Of a stretch of DNA of 20,390 nucleotides, positions 7,657 to 14,626 are shown piece by piece. Position numbers and translations under genes: made by a program. The stretch's first letter is position 1. Every line of letters starts with the position of its first letter. This DNA comes from Alphaproteobacteria bacterium UBA1301 (GTDB taxonomy: Bacteria > Pseudomonadota > Alphaproteobacteria > Micropepsales > Micropepsaceae). The notes under the pieces were generated by a model. The model was not told where the DNA came from and did not search any database. It saw nothing but the letters and a program-made list of their open reading frames with translations. Location: positions 11,064 through 31,453 of the forward strand of contig DBUB01000008.1 of the NCBI GenBank assembly GCA_002307725.1, in the 5' to 3' direction.

Positions 7657-8511
7657 ATGCGCATCGCTACGGAGAATGCCGTCGTTTCCGCCTTTCGGTT
7701 CCTGGCCAAGGCCAGTCCGGGTTTGTGGTTGTCGCTGCTGTTGCCGGTCTTGGTGGGCGGTATCTTGCTCTATGGTTCGCTGTATTTTTATCTGCTGGAT
7801 CTTGAGCGCTACCTCATTCAGCCGACCGACCGGATCGGCAGCGTAGTCCTCGGTCTAGCCTCCGCCGGTTTTCTGACGATCAGCTTTGTACAGGCCGTGA
7901 TTTCCTCTGAAGTGGCATCGCGTTTCCTCGACCGCCCGGATGGCGGATGGCCATTTTTCCGTATCACGCGCCGGGTCTGGCGCCTTTATGCGGCATATCT
8001 GCGGTTCATGCTGGTGTGCGCGGTTTATATCGTGGCGGTGCAGATCGTCAGGCTTGTCGCCGGGGAATTCCTGGTGTTGCCGTTGCTACCGCTGCTCGAT
8101 GCACTGGCACTGGTGGCCGGTCTGTTCTACCTGACCACCCGGATCGGGCTTCTGGTTACGCCGGTGGCCGTCGCTACCGATAAAGGGCCAGTGGTACGCA
8201 AGGCTTGGCGCCTGTCGGGAGGGAACTTTCGCGGTTTGGCTTTGATCGTGGGGGGCTTCCTGATTCTGGGGCTCGTGCTGGAGACGCTGGGAGAAATCCT
8301 GTTGCACGCCACCGGACTTGGCATTGCGGCCTCTCCCGGCATGCTGCTCGTCGATGTGGTGCGGAACTATCGCATGGCGCTGCCTGGCGTGGTTATTATC
8401 GTCAGCCTGTCCTATCTGGCCGCCACCATTCCGGGAAACGTCGCTGGTCTGTCCGCCTACCTCCAACTGACGGCGCAGACCGGACAGGACGAAGCGCCGC
8501 CGAGGGCGTGA
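7657..8511 (+). CDS. Polytopic membrane protein of unknown function
   Basis: A protein of about 284 residues that I do not recognise. ATG 7657 or GTG 7654 can start it; AGGGGG at 7640-7645 suits either. Five to six hydrophobic segments are visible: LWLSLLLPVLVGGILLYG near 26-43, one around 70-90, one around 116-135, one around 140-165, one after the charged loop near 195-215, and a last one near 245-265. The loop ATDKGPVVRKAWRLSGGNFR is a positively charged amphipathic stretch seen in several uncharacterised membrane families, where a polar segment leads into a transmembrane helix. It follows the WecA-like gene by 70 bp on the same strand and may be cotranscribed. Its stop is 15 bp from that of the convergent glycosyltransferase. 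No enzymatic motif is visible. Confidence 0.8.
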   Translation: MRIATENAVVSAFRFLAKASPGLWLSLLLPVLVGGILLYGSLYFYLLDLERYLIQPTDRIGSVVLGLASAGFLTISFVQAVISSEVASRFLDRPDGGWPFFRITRRVWRLYAAYLRFMLVCAVYIVAVQIVRLVAGEFLVLPLLPLLDALALVAGLFYLTTRIGLLVTPVAVATDKGPVVRKAWRLSGGNFRGLALIVGGFLILGLVLETLGEILLHATGLGIAASPGMLLVDVVRNYRMALPGVVIIVSLSYLAATIPGNVAGLSAYLQLTAQTGQDEAPPRA

Positions 8512-8526
8512 CCAGCATTTCTGCCG

Positions 8527-10023
8527 CTATTTTCCGACGCACGTGAACGGCACCACGATGATATTGCGCGCCAAACAATCGGCGTTGGTGATGGGCCGGT
8601 GGTAGCTGAACGGCGCGTAGTAAGCGAAACCGAGCGCCACGGCCATGCTCGCAGCACCGAGGATAGCGTTGCGATTCTTCGCCACTTCGGGGAAGGCCGC
8701 GGCCGCGATCTTGAACGCCAGCGCCAGCGCCACGAAGCCCAATATCAACCCGATAAAGTGGTGATAAATATACATGACGCGGAAAAAGCCCATGTAGGCG
8801 TGGGCCGCCAGGAACACGGCATACATCACCAAAACGGTCTCAACTTTGGCAAAGTCGGCGGCGGGCAGTTCGTCCAGGCCAAAGCGCCGTAAGCGCCGCA
8901 GCACGACCAGGGCCAGCCCGCCGAGAATACCGGCCAGCGACAGGCGCCATCCGATCGGATTTCCCACCATCGTCGAATAGCCCGTGTATGAGCCGTCGGT
9001 GTCCAAGCGATAGCTGATAGATTTGGTGTAGAACGGCCAAGTCAGCGGATTCTGTCCGTTGGGATCGATCTTCGTGACACCCAGAAAATCGTTGTGCATC
9101 CGGGCGGAATATCCCGCGATGGCTTCCTTCCAGGCGGCAAAGGTGAGCCCGCTGCGCCCATTAAGATAGGCTTGGTAAGCCGGTCCCATATTTTCGAGAT
9201 CGTGGCGGCCCGCTTCGGTCGCAGGATTGGGCGGCCGCGTCGACAGCGCAAAGTCGAGCGTGAAGACCGCTAAAGTGACGGTGGCAAATACGCCCAGCGC
9301 AGCAGCGATATTGAGAACGTTCCGTTGCCATACCCAGCGTTCGCACCGCCTCTGCCACACGGCGCGCGCTACCGCAAAGGCGGGAATGGCCAGCAGCACC
9401 GACGCATTGGTTTTTACGGCGGCGGCTAAGGCGACGAACAGTCCGAACAGGGCAAAGTCGCGCCAGGTCAGCGCGTCTTCGCGTTTGCGCAACCAGACCA
9501 GCAACCCAGCCAGAACGAAGGCGATTTGGAAAGCGTCGAGATGAGCGCCGCGAAATTGCACTACGAAAGCATTTTCGAAGATGTAGAGAGTCGAGAACGC
9601 GGCAGCGGCAGTGGTTCCACACCCGAGCCGCAGCATGATGACATAGAAAAGCAAGGCGCCGATCACCGCTGCGATGGCCGAGGGTAGACGGATGGCGGAA
9701 AAGGAATAGCCAGCGGGCACGTCCCGATCGGTGATCTTGCTGAAGGCGGCCAGCTTGTGAGCCGCGCTTGCTTTGCCGTTTCCGGCCAAGGCGGGGCCGG
9801 TTGACAGCAGCATCAGACCAAGCGGTGGATGCGAGGCATACGTCGCCGTCCGCTCGACGTGCCGTTGCACGGCGGAAAGATAGTAGTACTCGTCCCAATA
9901 GGGATGGGGTGGATTGCTTAGGGATGGCAGGAAGACCAGAGCACCCAGCAGGAGAACGAGCACTCCGGTCAGCGTCCCCCTATGGGGGGCCATCAATTCA
10001 AGCGCGCGTGCCGGTACAGACAT
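8527..10023 (-). CDS. PMT/ArnT-type lipid-linked sugar glycosyltransferase (GT-C fold)
   Basis: A large inner-membrane protein with about ten or more hydrophobic helices and an early acidic motif after the first helix, PYWDEYYYLSAV, which fits the catalytic Asp-Glu of GT-C enzymes. A HPPLGLMLL motif follows, a hallmark of the protein O-mannosyltransferase/ArnT superfamily. These enzymes use polyprenyl-phosphate sugars as donors and act on the periplasmic side. The acceptor (lipid, glycan or protein) is unknown. The ATG at 10023 gives 498 residues; TTG 10041 is six codons longer. Neither has a strong ribosome site. The gene lies alone on the minus strand, convergent with the preceding membrane protein. 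Confidence 0.85.
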   Translation of the reverse strand: MSVPARALELMAPHRGTLTGVLVLLLGALVFLPSLSNPPHPYWDEYYYLSAVQRHVERTATYASHPPLGLMLLSTGPALAGNGKASAAHKLAAFSKITDRDVPAGYSFSAIRLPSAIAAVIGALLFYVIMLRLGCGTTAAAAFSTLYIFENAFVVQFRGAHLDAFQIAFVLAGLLVWLRKREDALTWRDFALFGLFVALAAAVKTNASVLLAIPAFAVARAVWQRRCERWVWQRNVLNIAAALGVFATVTLAVFTLDFALSTRPPNPATEAGRHDLENMGPAYQAYLNGRSGLTFAAWKEAIAGYSARMHNDFLGVTKIDPNGQNPLTWPFYTKSISYRLDTDGSYTGYSTMVGNPIGWRLSLAGILGGLALVVLRRLRRFGLDELPAADFAKVETVLVMYAVFLAAHAYMGFFRVMYIYHHFIGLILGFVALALAFKIAAAAFPEVAKNRNAILGAASMAVALGFAYYAPFSYHRPITNADCLARNIIVVPFTCVGK

Positions 10024-10728
10024 GGGGTCGCTAACAGACAAGGCTTGGCGCCAAGGCCACTCACGACCTCAAGCCGATTATCGAACAGAAAAAACTATAT
10101 CGTGGCGAATGGGGCAGCACAAATACCGCGGAGCAACCAATCCGCCTGCGGACTATGATGGCGTTTGGTTTCGGCCGCAGCGGGCGGTCCTGGCGATGCC
10201 GCCGGGTCTGCAATAGCAAATGGCACGCGCCGTTTGCTGCCGAGTCCAATCAACGCCGGCGGCCAATGCTCCGCCGGACACTGTTCAGCAATGGAATGGT
10301 CTCCGTCTCCCAGTGGGGACTCGCTTTTTAAGGGCGCTCACCGGTGGTGTTTTGTTGTCGCACAAGAAGCGGTTCTCCGGCTCCCAGATTCTACAAAAAA
10401 ATACTCATAGTTGTGTTTCCGCGCGCCCGGGAGACACTTATCGAGCGAACAATCTCAAAGACTTCTAGGCCTTTGCAACATGGTTCTAATTTGTTTGTTG
10501 GTTTCAGCGATCACGCGGAAGGCGGGGACAAATGGCCAAGCAACAGTTTGATGACAATAGAATCACTATAATATTTGCAGTATCATATTGTAAAAATTGT
10601 ATAATTTAGTTGTTGTTTATCTAATACACAGTGTTGGAGATGGTGGGGCGGTCAAGCACAACAAGGTTGACCTTAGCCCAATACGCGTGTTAATTCGTGA
10701 CCAACGTTCTGATTGCAGGAGGGGTTAC
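10024..10728. other. 705-bp non-coding stretch between divergent genes
   Basis: No coding frame here has a credible start or composition. It must contain the promoter of the minus-strand glycosyltransferase and that of the plus-strand YjbE-like gene. A 9-bp stem with an ACGC loop lies at 10216-10237 (GCAAATGGC and GCCGTTTGC, one G-U pair as RNA), without a T tract. From about 10555 the DNA turns markedly AT-rich. That part resembles a promoter and leader rather than coding DNA. Confidence 0.5.
10567..10605 (+). promoter_or_regulatory. Possible sigma-70-type promoter region for the YjbE-like gene
   Basis: Two perfect TATAAT hexamers lie at 10567-10572 and 10600-10605 in an AT-rich patch. TTGCAG at 10575-10580 precedes the second by 19 bp, a little long. 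Starting from the second box, the leader to the ATG at 10729 would be about 115 nt. No good -35 is seen for the first box. Confidence 0.4.
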
Positions 10729-11052
10729 ATGTTGGGGAAAGTTGGTTCGTGGGTATTGGCGTCGTCGTTGGCGATGACAGGCATCGCGTTAGCGGCGGGT
10801 GGTGCGGATCAAGCGGCCCTTCCAAGTGGTGCACCTGCGGGTGTGTTCGCGCAGAAGTGGCACGGCGAACCTTTAGGGGTTTGGTTGGTTGGTGGCGGGC
10901 TGGTCATCAGCGGCATTGTGCTGGTCGCGACGGGTAACGGTCACGGCAGTTGGGGTCAGAGTTCTTCATCGAGTTCTTCGTCGAGTTCAACCACGACGAC
11001 GACGACCACAGCAACCACGGGAACGACAGCGACAACTACGACAACCAATTAA
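10729..11052 (+). CDS. YjbE/GfcA-like small secreted Ser/Thr-rich protein
   Basis: Encodes 107 residues. AGGAGGGG at 10717-10724 sits five bases before the ATG and decides the start; the frame is open further upstream but without a ribosome site. Residues 1-22 form a signal peptide (VLASSLAMTGIALAA). Residues 49-68 form a glycine-rich hydrophobic segment (GVWLVGGGLVISGIVLVATG). The rest is ten Ser followed by an almost pure Thr tail to residue 106. E. coli YjbE and GfcA have the same plan: short, signal peptide, Gly/Ala/Val-rich centre, poly-Thr end, next to YjbF/GfcB and YjbH/GfcD genes. The same partners follow here, but on the opposite strand. The Ser codons come from a 12-bp tandem repeat (10960-10983). 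Molecular role unknown; export or surface polysaccharide function inferred from context. Confidence 0.75.
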   Translation: MLGKVGSWVLASSLAMTGIALAAGGADQAALPSGAPAGVFAQKWHGEPLGVWLVGGGLVISGIVLVATGNGHGSWGQSSSSSSSSSSTTTTTTTATTGTTATTTTTN

Positions 11053-11074
11053 ACGGGTTGTGGTTTACAGTTTC

Positions 11075-11117
11075 AAGCCAAGGGTCGCCTATGCAGCCCT
11101 TGGCTTGTTGTTTTGTA
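11075..11117. terminator. Rho-independent terminator between convergent genes
   Basis: A perfect 10-bp inverted repeat, AAGCCAAGGG (11075-11084) and CCCTTGGCTT (11097-11106), with a 12-nt loop, is followed by GTTGTTTTG on the plus strand. It sits 23 bp after the YjbE-like stop and 69 bp beyond the end of the minus-strand YjbF-like gene. It would end plus-strand transcripts and may act on both strands, although the T tract is interrupted. Confidence 0.8.
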
Positions 11118-11174
11118 TTGATAACTTGCAGGCAAAGGGGATTTTTGTCCTCTACCGAGCAACGAATCTCAAGA

Positions 11175-11834
11175 TTAGGCCGGCGGGCGCAGTATTTCGA
11201 GCTTAAGCTCGTCAAGTTTGGGACTGATGTTCTGGATCGAACGCCAGACCAATCCGCTGTCAGGATCAATCCAGTAAACATTCTCGAACGTCCAGATGAA
11301 CTTCCTGGCTTCGGCGCGGCAGTTCTCGTTCACGCGTTGGGTGTGGATCGGTTTGCCCAGGATGGTGATCGTTTCGTCGCCGACCGGGCGACTTTCGCAC
11401 ACGACAGGAACGCTGATAGCATTCAGGTCAGGCCAGTCGGCCAGCCAGCGCACGGTGGCTCCGCCGTTGTCGCCCGATTTGCGTTCCAGCAGCACCAGAT
11501 TGCTGAGATTGTGCTCCAACCCCGACGTACGAACCACACGGCCAGCGGACGTGGCAATTGCGATGCGCGATGCTGACGTCCAAAGCTGTTCGGCGCTCGC
11601 GTCCGTTGCCAGCACGAGCATAATTTCGGAGCTGCCTCCCAGCCGTACGCCGATGGAGGCGTAAGGGGTTGCAGCGGCTTGCTCCAGCGTGACGCGGTTT
11701 GGTGCGATCGCCTGCTTGCCAATGGCGTAAATCGCTTCCACGTCTGCCCCATGGAAAAAGGCGCAGCTCGCAAGCGGGCCGGACAGCAGCAACAGCGCGC
11801 CGAGGCGCTTCAGCTTATGGCTCACGGAAAGCAT
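11175..11834 (-). CDS. YjbF/GfcB-family outer-membrane lipoprotein
   Basis: A lipoprotein of 219 residues from ATG 11834; an upstream TTG at 11849 is open but less likely. The signal peptide ends in a lipobox, GPLASC, with the lipid-carrying Cys at 24. The mature part has the traits of the YjbF/GfcB group: a beta-rich domain with a conserved end (FENVYWIDPDSGLVWRSIQN) and about 220 residues in total. Members are found beside YjbH/GfcD in exopolysaccharide and group 4 capsule operons. The start lies inside the 3' end of the YjbH-like gene (20-base overlap), so the pair is coupled. The product probably works with the YjbH-like barrel at the outer membrane. The biochemical role is unknown in the family. 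Confidence 0.82.
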   Translation of the reverse strand: MLSVSHKLKRLGALLLLSGPLASCAFFHGADVEAIYAIGKQAIAPNRVTLEQAAATPYASIGVRLGGSSEIMLVLATDASAEQLWTSASRIAIATSAGRVVRTSGLEHNLSNLVLLERKSGDNGGATVRWLADWPDLNAISVPVVCESRPVGDETITILGKPIHTQRVNENCRAEARKFIWTFENVYWIDPDSGLVWRSIQNISPKLDELKLEILRPPA

Positions 11835-14391
11835 CGAGGTGGTCCACAATTTCTCCGTAACTGGCGGCGTCGGTCACGCCGTAGAGCGAATCGTCTCCGG
11901 CAAGTCTCTGGCCGCCGTCGCGGGTCAGGGAATTCATGTGAATATCGTAGGAAGACTGTGACCAGATCGGCAGACCCCACTCGAACGGGATGTGCACGAT
12001 GATGCCCTTGTCAAAACTGCCTTCGCCGAATTTGCTGAAAGGTACGTTGGTGAAGGTCGCCCAGGCACCGATTTCGACGCCGCTGGAAAAGCGCCGGGTG
12101 ATCTCGAAGGTAGCGCCGCGGTCGCCGGCCAAATAGCGCCCGGCGTGAACCGCAAAGTTCAGCCCGTACCAGGGCGAGTTGTAATAGGCCGAGACGTGCC
12201 CGGTAAGCACATCGTAGTGTTCGCCATTGAAGCGCTGCAGGCCAAACAGGCGATTGTAGGCGCGCTGCCAGACCTGATAAATGTCAGCTCCGAAGGCGAG
12301 ACGCGTGTCGGCGGGACGCCACAGAACCTGACCGCCAACGCCCATAAACATGTCCTCGAAATAGCCGCCGCGCACCTCGGCAAAGACATCGCGCGCCACC
12401 CGCTTCTGATAGATGAGCTGCAGGCCGGAAATACCGTACTTACCGCGTTTTTGGTATTTTAGCACGTCGCTGCGGACATGCTGCAGGACGCTGCCGGCAT
12501 CGCGGGTAAAGCTATAGTTGCTCCAGATCATCCCAGTTACATCGGCCGCTAGAGTAAGCCCGGGCGCGATCTGCAGCAGGCCAGCCGCATCGCCATAGAT
12601 ATTGAACTGGATTGGGGCGTCGGGATCGTAAAGGCGTTGCGTGACTTTGGGGTCGAACGAAGCCGAGAACATCGGGTAGCGGTCACCAGCCATGGGATCC
12701 CGCGCCGGGTTATCGAGCGGCGGCCGGGCGACCTGAACGGTGTTGCCCACCATGATTAGCCCGGATGCGCTGCTTAGTTCGCGCTCCAGGGCGCTGCGGA
12801 AGACAGTGATTTCGTTCAGCTCCATCCCCAGGTAGCCGGGTATAAGATGGAAGACTTCGATATTGGGCGGTAGGTCGGCCATCAAAATGCGTGCAATCCG
12901 CCCGGCGGCTTCCGCCGCCTTGGCGTAGCGATAGGTCTCGTAGAAGACCCACACTTCGCTGCGGCCGGTGGTCAGTCCCACGACCGCAACGTCCTGGCCG
13001 GCGATGTCGGACTTGATCTTGTTGCGCAGAGCCTCCGTCACGGGGTTGGCGATCATCGTAACGCCAGCCCCCGTGAGGTTAGCGGTTTTCGTCGTCGGCG
13101 AACAGAACTGCACCCGGCCGCCGGGATCCTGCAGGTCGGTCAGAACCAGCGTGGTGAAGTTCGTATTGCCGGCATGTGCCACGCGGGCATAGCTGGCGCA
13201 TTGGCCTGAAGGATCGCTCGAAAGTCGTGCATCGATAATGAGCGATTTGCCCTTCGGTTCGACGCTGCGAACACCGGCCGTCCCGCTTCGAAAAACCTGA
13301 AGCAGAGTCTGCCGCGCACTCTCCTCCGGCGTCAGTACGCTCGTCCAGGGCTTACCGGCGCGAACCGAAGAGACCGCCTTGTTGCGATCAAGCATCAACC
13401 GCAAGGCGTCCTGCTGCTGCACGTCCGTGCGGACGACCGCGTCTGGCACCTGTGGTCCAAGGCGCATGGCCGATGGATAGGTCTTGGTCGGATCGCCGCG
13501 CACGCTCATGGTGATGCCCACGGTCGAGCCGTAAAACCAGCCCGCCGATAAGGCGATGCTGTCCAGCGGCCGGTAGCTGAGGCCGATATTGAGCGGCGAA
13601 CGAACCTTGACGCCACCATCGTAATTATATTGCTGGTATTTGTCGCTGCTGTATTCCGCCAGTAGCTGCAAACCGTCGACTGGCGTCTGCCAAGCAATGG
13701 ACCCGAACGCACCGGTATCGGGGCCGCGGAAAAACATACCAAAGTCGACCTGGCCGCCGCCACTGCTGTAGGCGCTGCGGGTTTTGAACGATTTGAATAG
13801 CAAGCCCAATGGATTCGAGAACACCGCTCGCTGTGCCATCGCGCCCCAACCCAGTCCGGCGCTGATGTTGAACGGACCAACATTTTTGCTAGCGACAACG
13901 TATTCCGAACTCAACGCGCCAGTGCCCAAGAGATCCCGGATGCCAACCGACACATCGGGGAACATGTCGTCCTCTTTGACGAGCCGGACTTTCAGCCCGA
14001 AGCTGCGGTCATAGTAGTGCCGGTCGTCATACCCCGGATAGCGTCCGACGATGTGGCTGTAGCGGAATGACGTCTCGAGCCACGGCAGGGCCTGGAAGGC
14101 AAGATTGTAGCGCTGCTGATCCCCCAGATCGCCGAAGGTGAAGGAAATTTCTCCGTCGGGGGCCATGCGAGCAGAGGGCGTGTCGAAAGCGCCCAACTCG
14201 CCATAAGTATTGCGCACCGCTTCAGGTGGTGTGTTGAACACCAGATATGTGGCGTGAGCGGCGCTGACCGGCAGCAACGCCGACGGCATCAGAACCGCCA
14301 AGATACCCGCCCGGCACCAAGCATCGCGCCGCAAAGATGCGGTAGGAAACCATCCGCAGCGGCGCCAACACGGTCTTATCGCTCGGCACAA
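11815..14391 (-). CDS. YjbH/GfcD-family outer-membrane exopolysaccharide protein
   Basis: The family is defined by E. coli YjbH and GfcD (about 700 residues), predicted outer-membrane beta-barrel proteins required for polysaccharide secretion. I placed the start at TTG 14391, preceded by GCGGGGAC, giving 858 residues. TTG 14334 (a tidy 28-residue signal peptide) and TTG 14556 are alternatives. There is no ATG before the hydrophobic core AGILAVLMPSALLPVSA, and cleavage is likely after AHA. YjbH markers follow: NTYGELGAFDTPSARMAPDG, a FGDLGDQQRYNLAFQ strand, and many alternating barrel strands to the C-terminus. The C-terminal barrel has a WSQSSYDIHMNSLTRDGGQR segment near its end. A soluble insert near the middle (with ARILMADLPPNIEVFHLIPG) makes it longer than E. 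coli homologues. It lies between the SLBB gene and the YjbF-like gene. Confidence 0.82.
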   Translation of the reverse strand: MCRAIRPCWRRCGWFPTASLRRDAWCRAGILAVLMPSALLPVSAAHATYLVFNTPPEAVRNTYGELGAFDTPSARMAPDGEISFTFGDLGDQQRYNLAFQALPWLETSFRYSHIVGRYPGYDDRHYYDRSFGLKVRLVKEDDMFPDVSVGIRDLLGTGALSSEYVVASKNVGPFNISAGLGWGAMAQRAVFSNPLGLLFKSFKTRSAYSSGGGQVDFGMFFRGPDTGAFGSIAWQTPVDGLQLLAEYSSDKYQQYNYDGGVKVRSPLNIGLSYRPLDSIALSAGWFYGSTVGITMSVRGDPTKTYPSAMRLGPQVPDAVVRTDVQQQDALRLMLDRNKAVSSVRAGKPWTSVLTPEESARQTLLQVFRSGTAGVRSVEPKGKSLIIDARLSSDPSGQCASYARVAHAGNTNFTTLVLTDLQDPGGRVQFCSPTTKTANLTGAGVTMIANPVTEALRNKIKSDIAGQDVAVVGLTTGRSEVWVFYETYRYAKAAEAAGRIARILMADLPPNIEVFHLIPGYLGMELNEITVFRSALERELSSASGLIMVGNTVQVARPPLDNPARDPMAGDRYPMFSASFDPKVTQRLYDPDAPIQFNIYGDAAGLLQIAPGLTLAADVTGMIWSNYSFTRDAGSVLQHVRSDVLKYQKRGKYGISGLQLIYQKRVARDVFAEVRGGYFEDMFMGVGGQVLWRPADTRLAFGADIYQVWQRAYNRLFGLQRFNGEHYDVLTGHVSAYYNSPWYGLNFAVHAGRYLAGDRGATFEITRRFSSGVEIGAWATFTNVPFSKFGEGSFDKGIIVHIPFEWGLPIWSQSSYDIHMNSLTRDGGQRLAGDDSLYGVTDAASYGEIVDHLDAFREP

Positions 14392-14626
14392 AATGTCCCC
14401 GCTCAGTCTCTTGCCCCACTCTCTTGGCCGAAAGAATGCACTTAACCTACAGAATTCCAAGGAATATCCGGGAAAATCCGGCGTGGCAAGCAGCCTCAGA
14501 AATCTCGCAGACTCTGTCGTACAGACTCGTTTCGCCGCAGCCCTCGGCGGCTTCAAATCCCTCGCATCCCTCCGATCGCATCAAGAAAACTCAACAGCCC
14601 TGAGCATAATAGAGATTGGTCAGTTG
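14392..14626. other. Gap between the SLBB and YjbH-like genes
   Basis: About 235 bp if the YjbH-like start is at 14391. The minus-strand frame is open through most of it up to TTG 14556, but the translation shows no signal peptide or family similarity, so I treat it as leader. A TATTAT hexamer on the minus strand (about 14605-14610) could belong to an internal promoter; no clear -35 is seen. No terminator hairpin separates the two genes. Confidence 0.35.

Noticed and set aside
10216..10237. 9-bp stem with ACGC loop as terminator
   Set aside because: No T tract on either strand and no gene ending nearby; kept only as a note in the non-coding stretch.
10597..10728. Extended N-terminus of the YjbE-like protein
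   Set aside because: The frame is open but the start at 10597 overlaps the AT-rich promoter-like DNA, while the ATG at 10729 has an excellent ribosome site and begins a signal peptide.
10960..10983. Tandem 12-bp repeat as a CRISPR or regulatory array
   Set aside because: It encodes the poly-Ser run of the YjbE-like protein and has only about two units.
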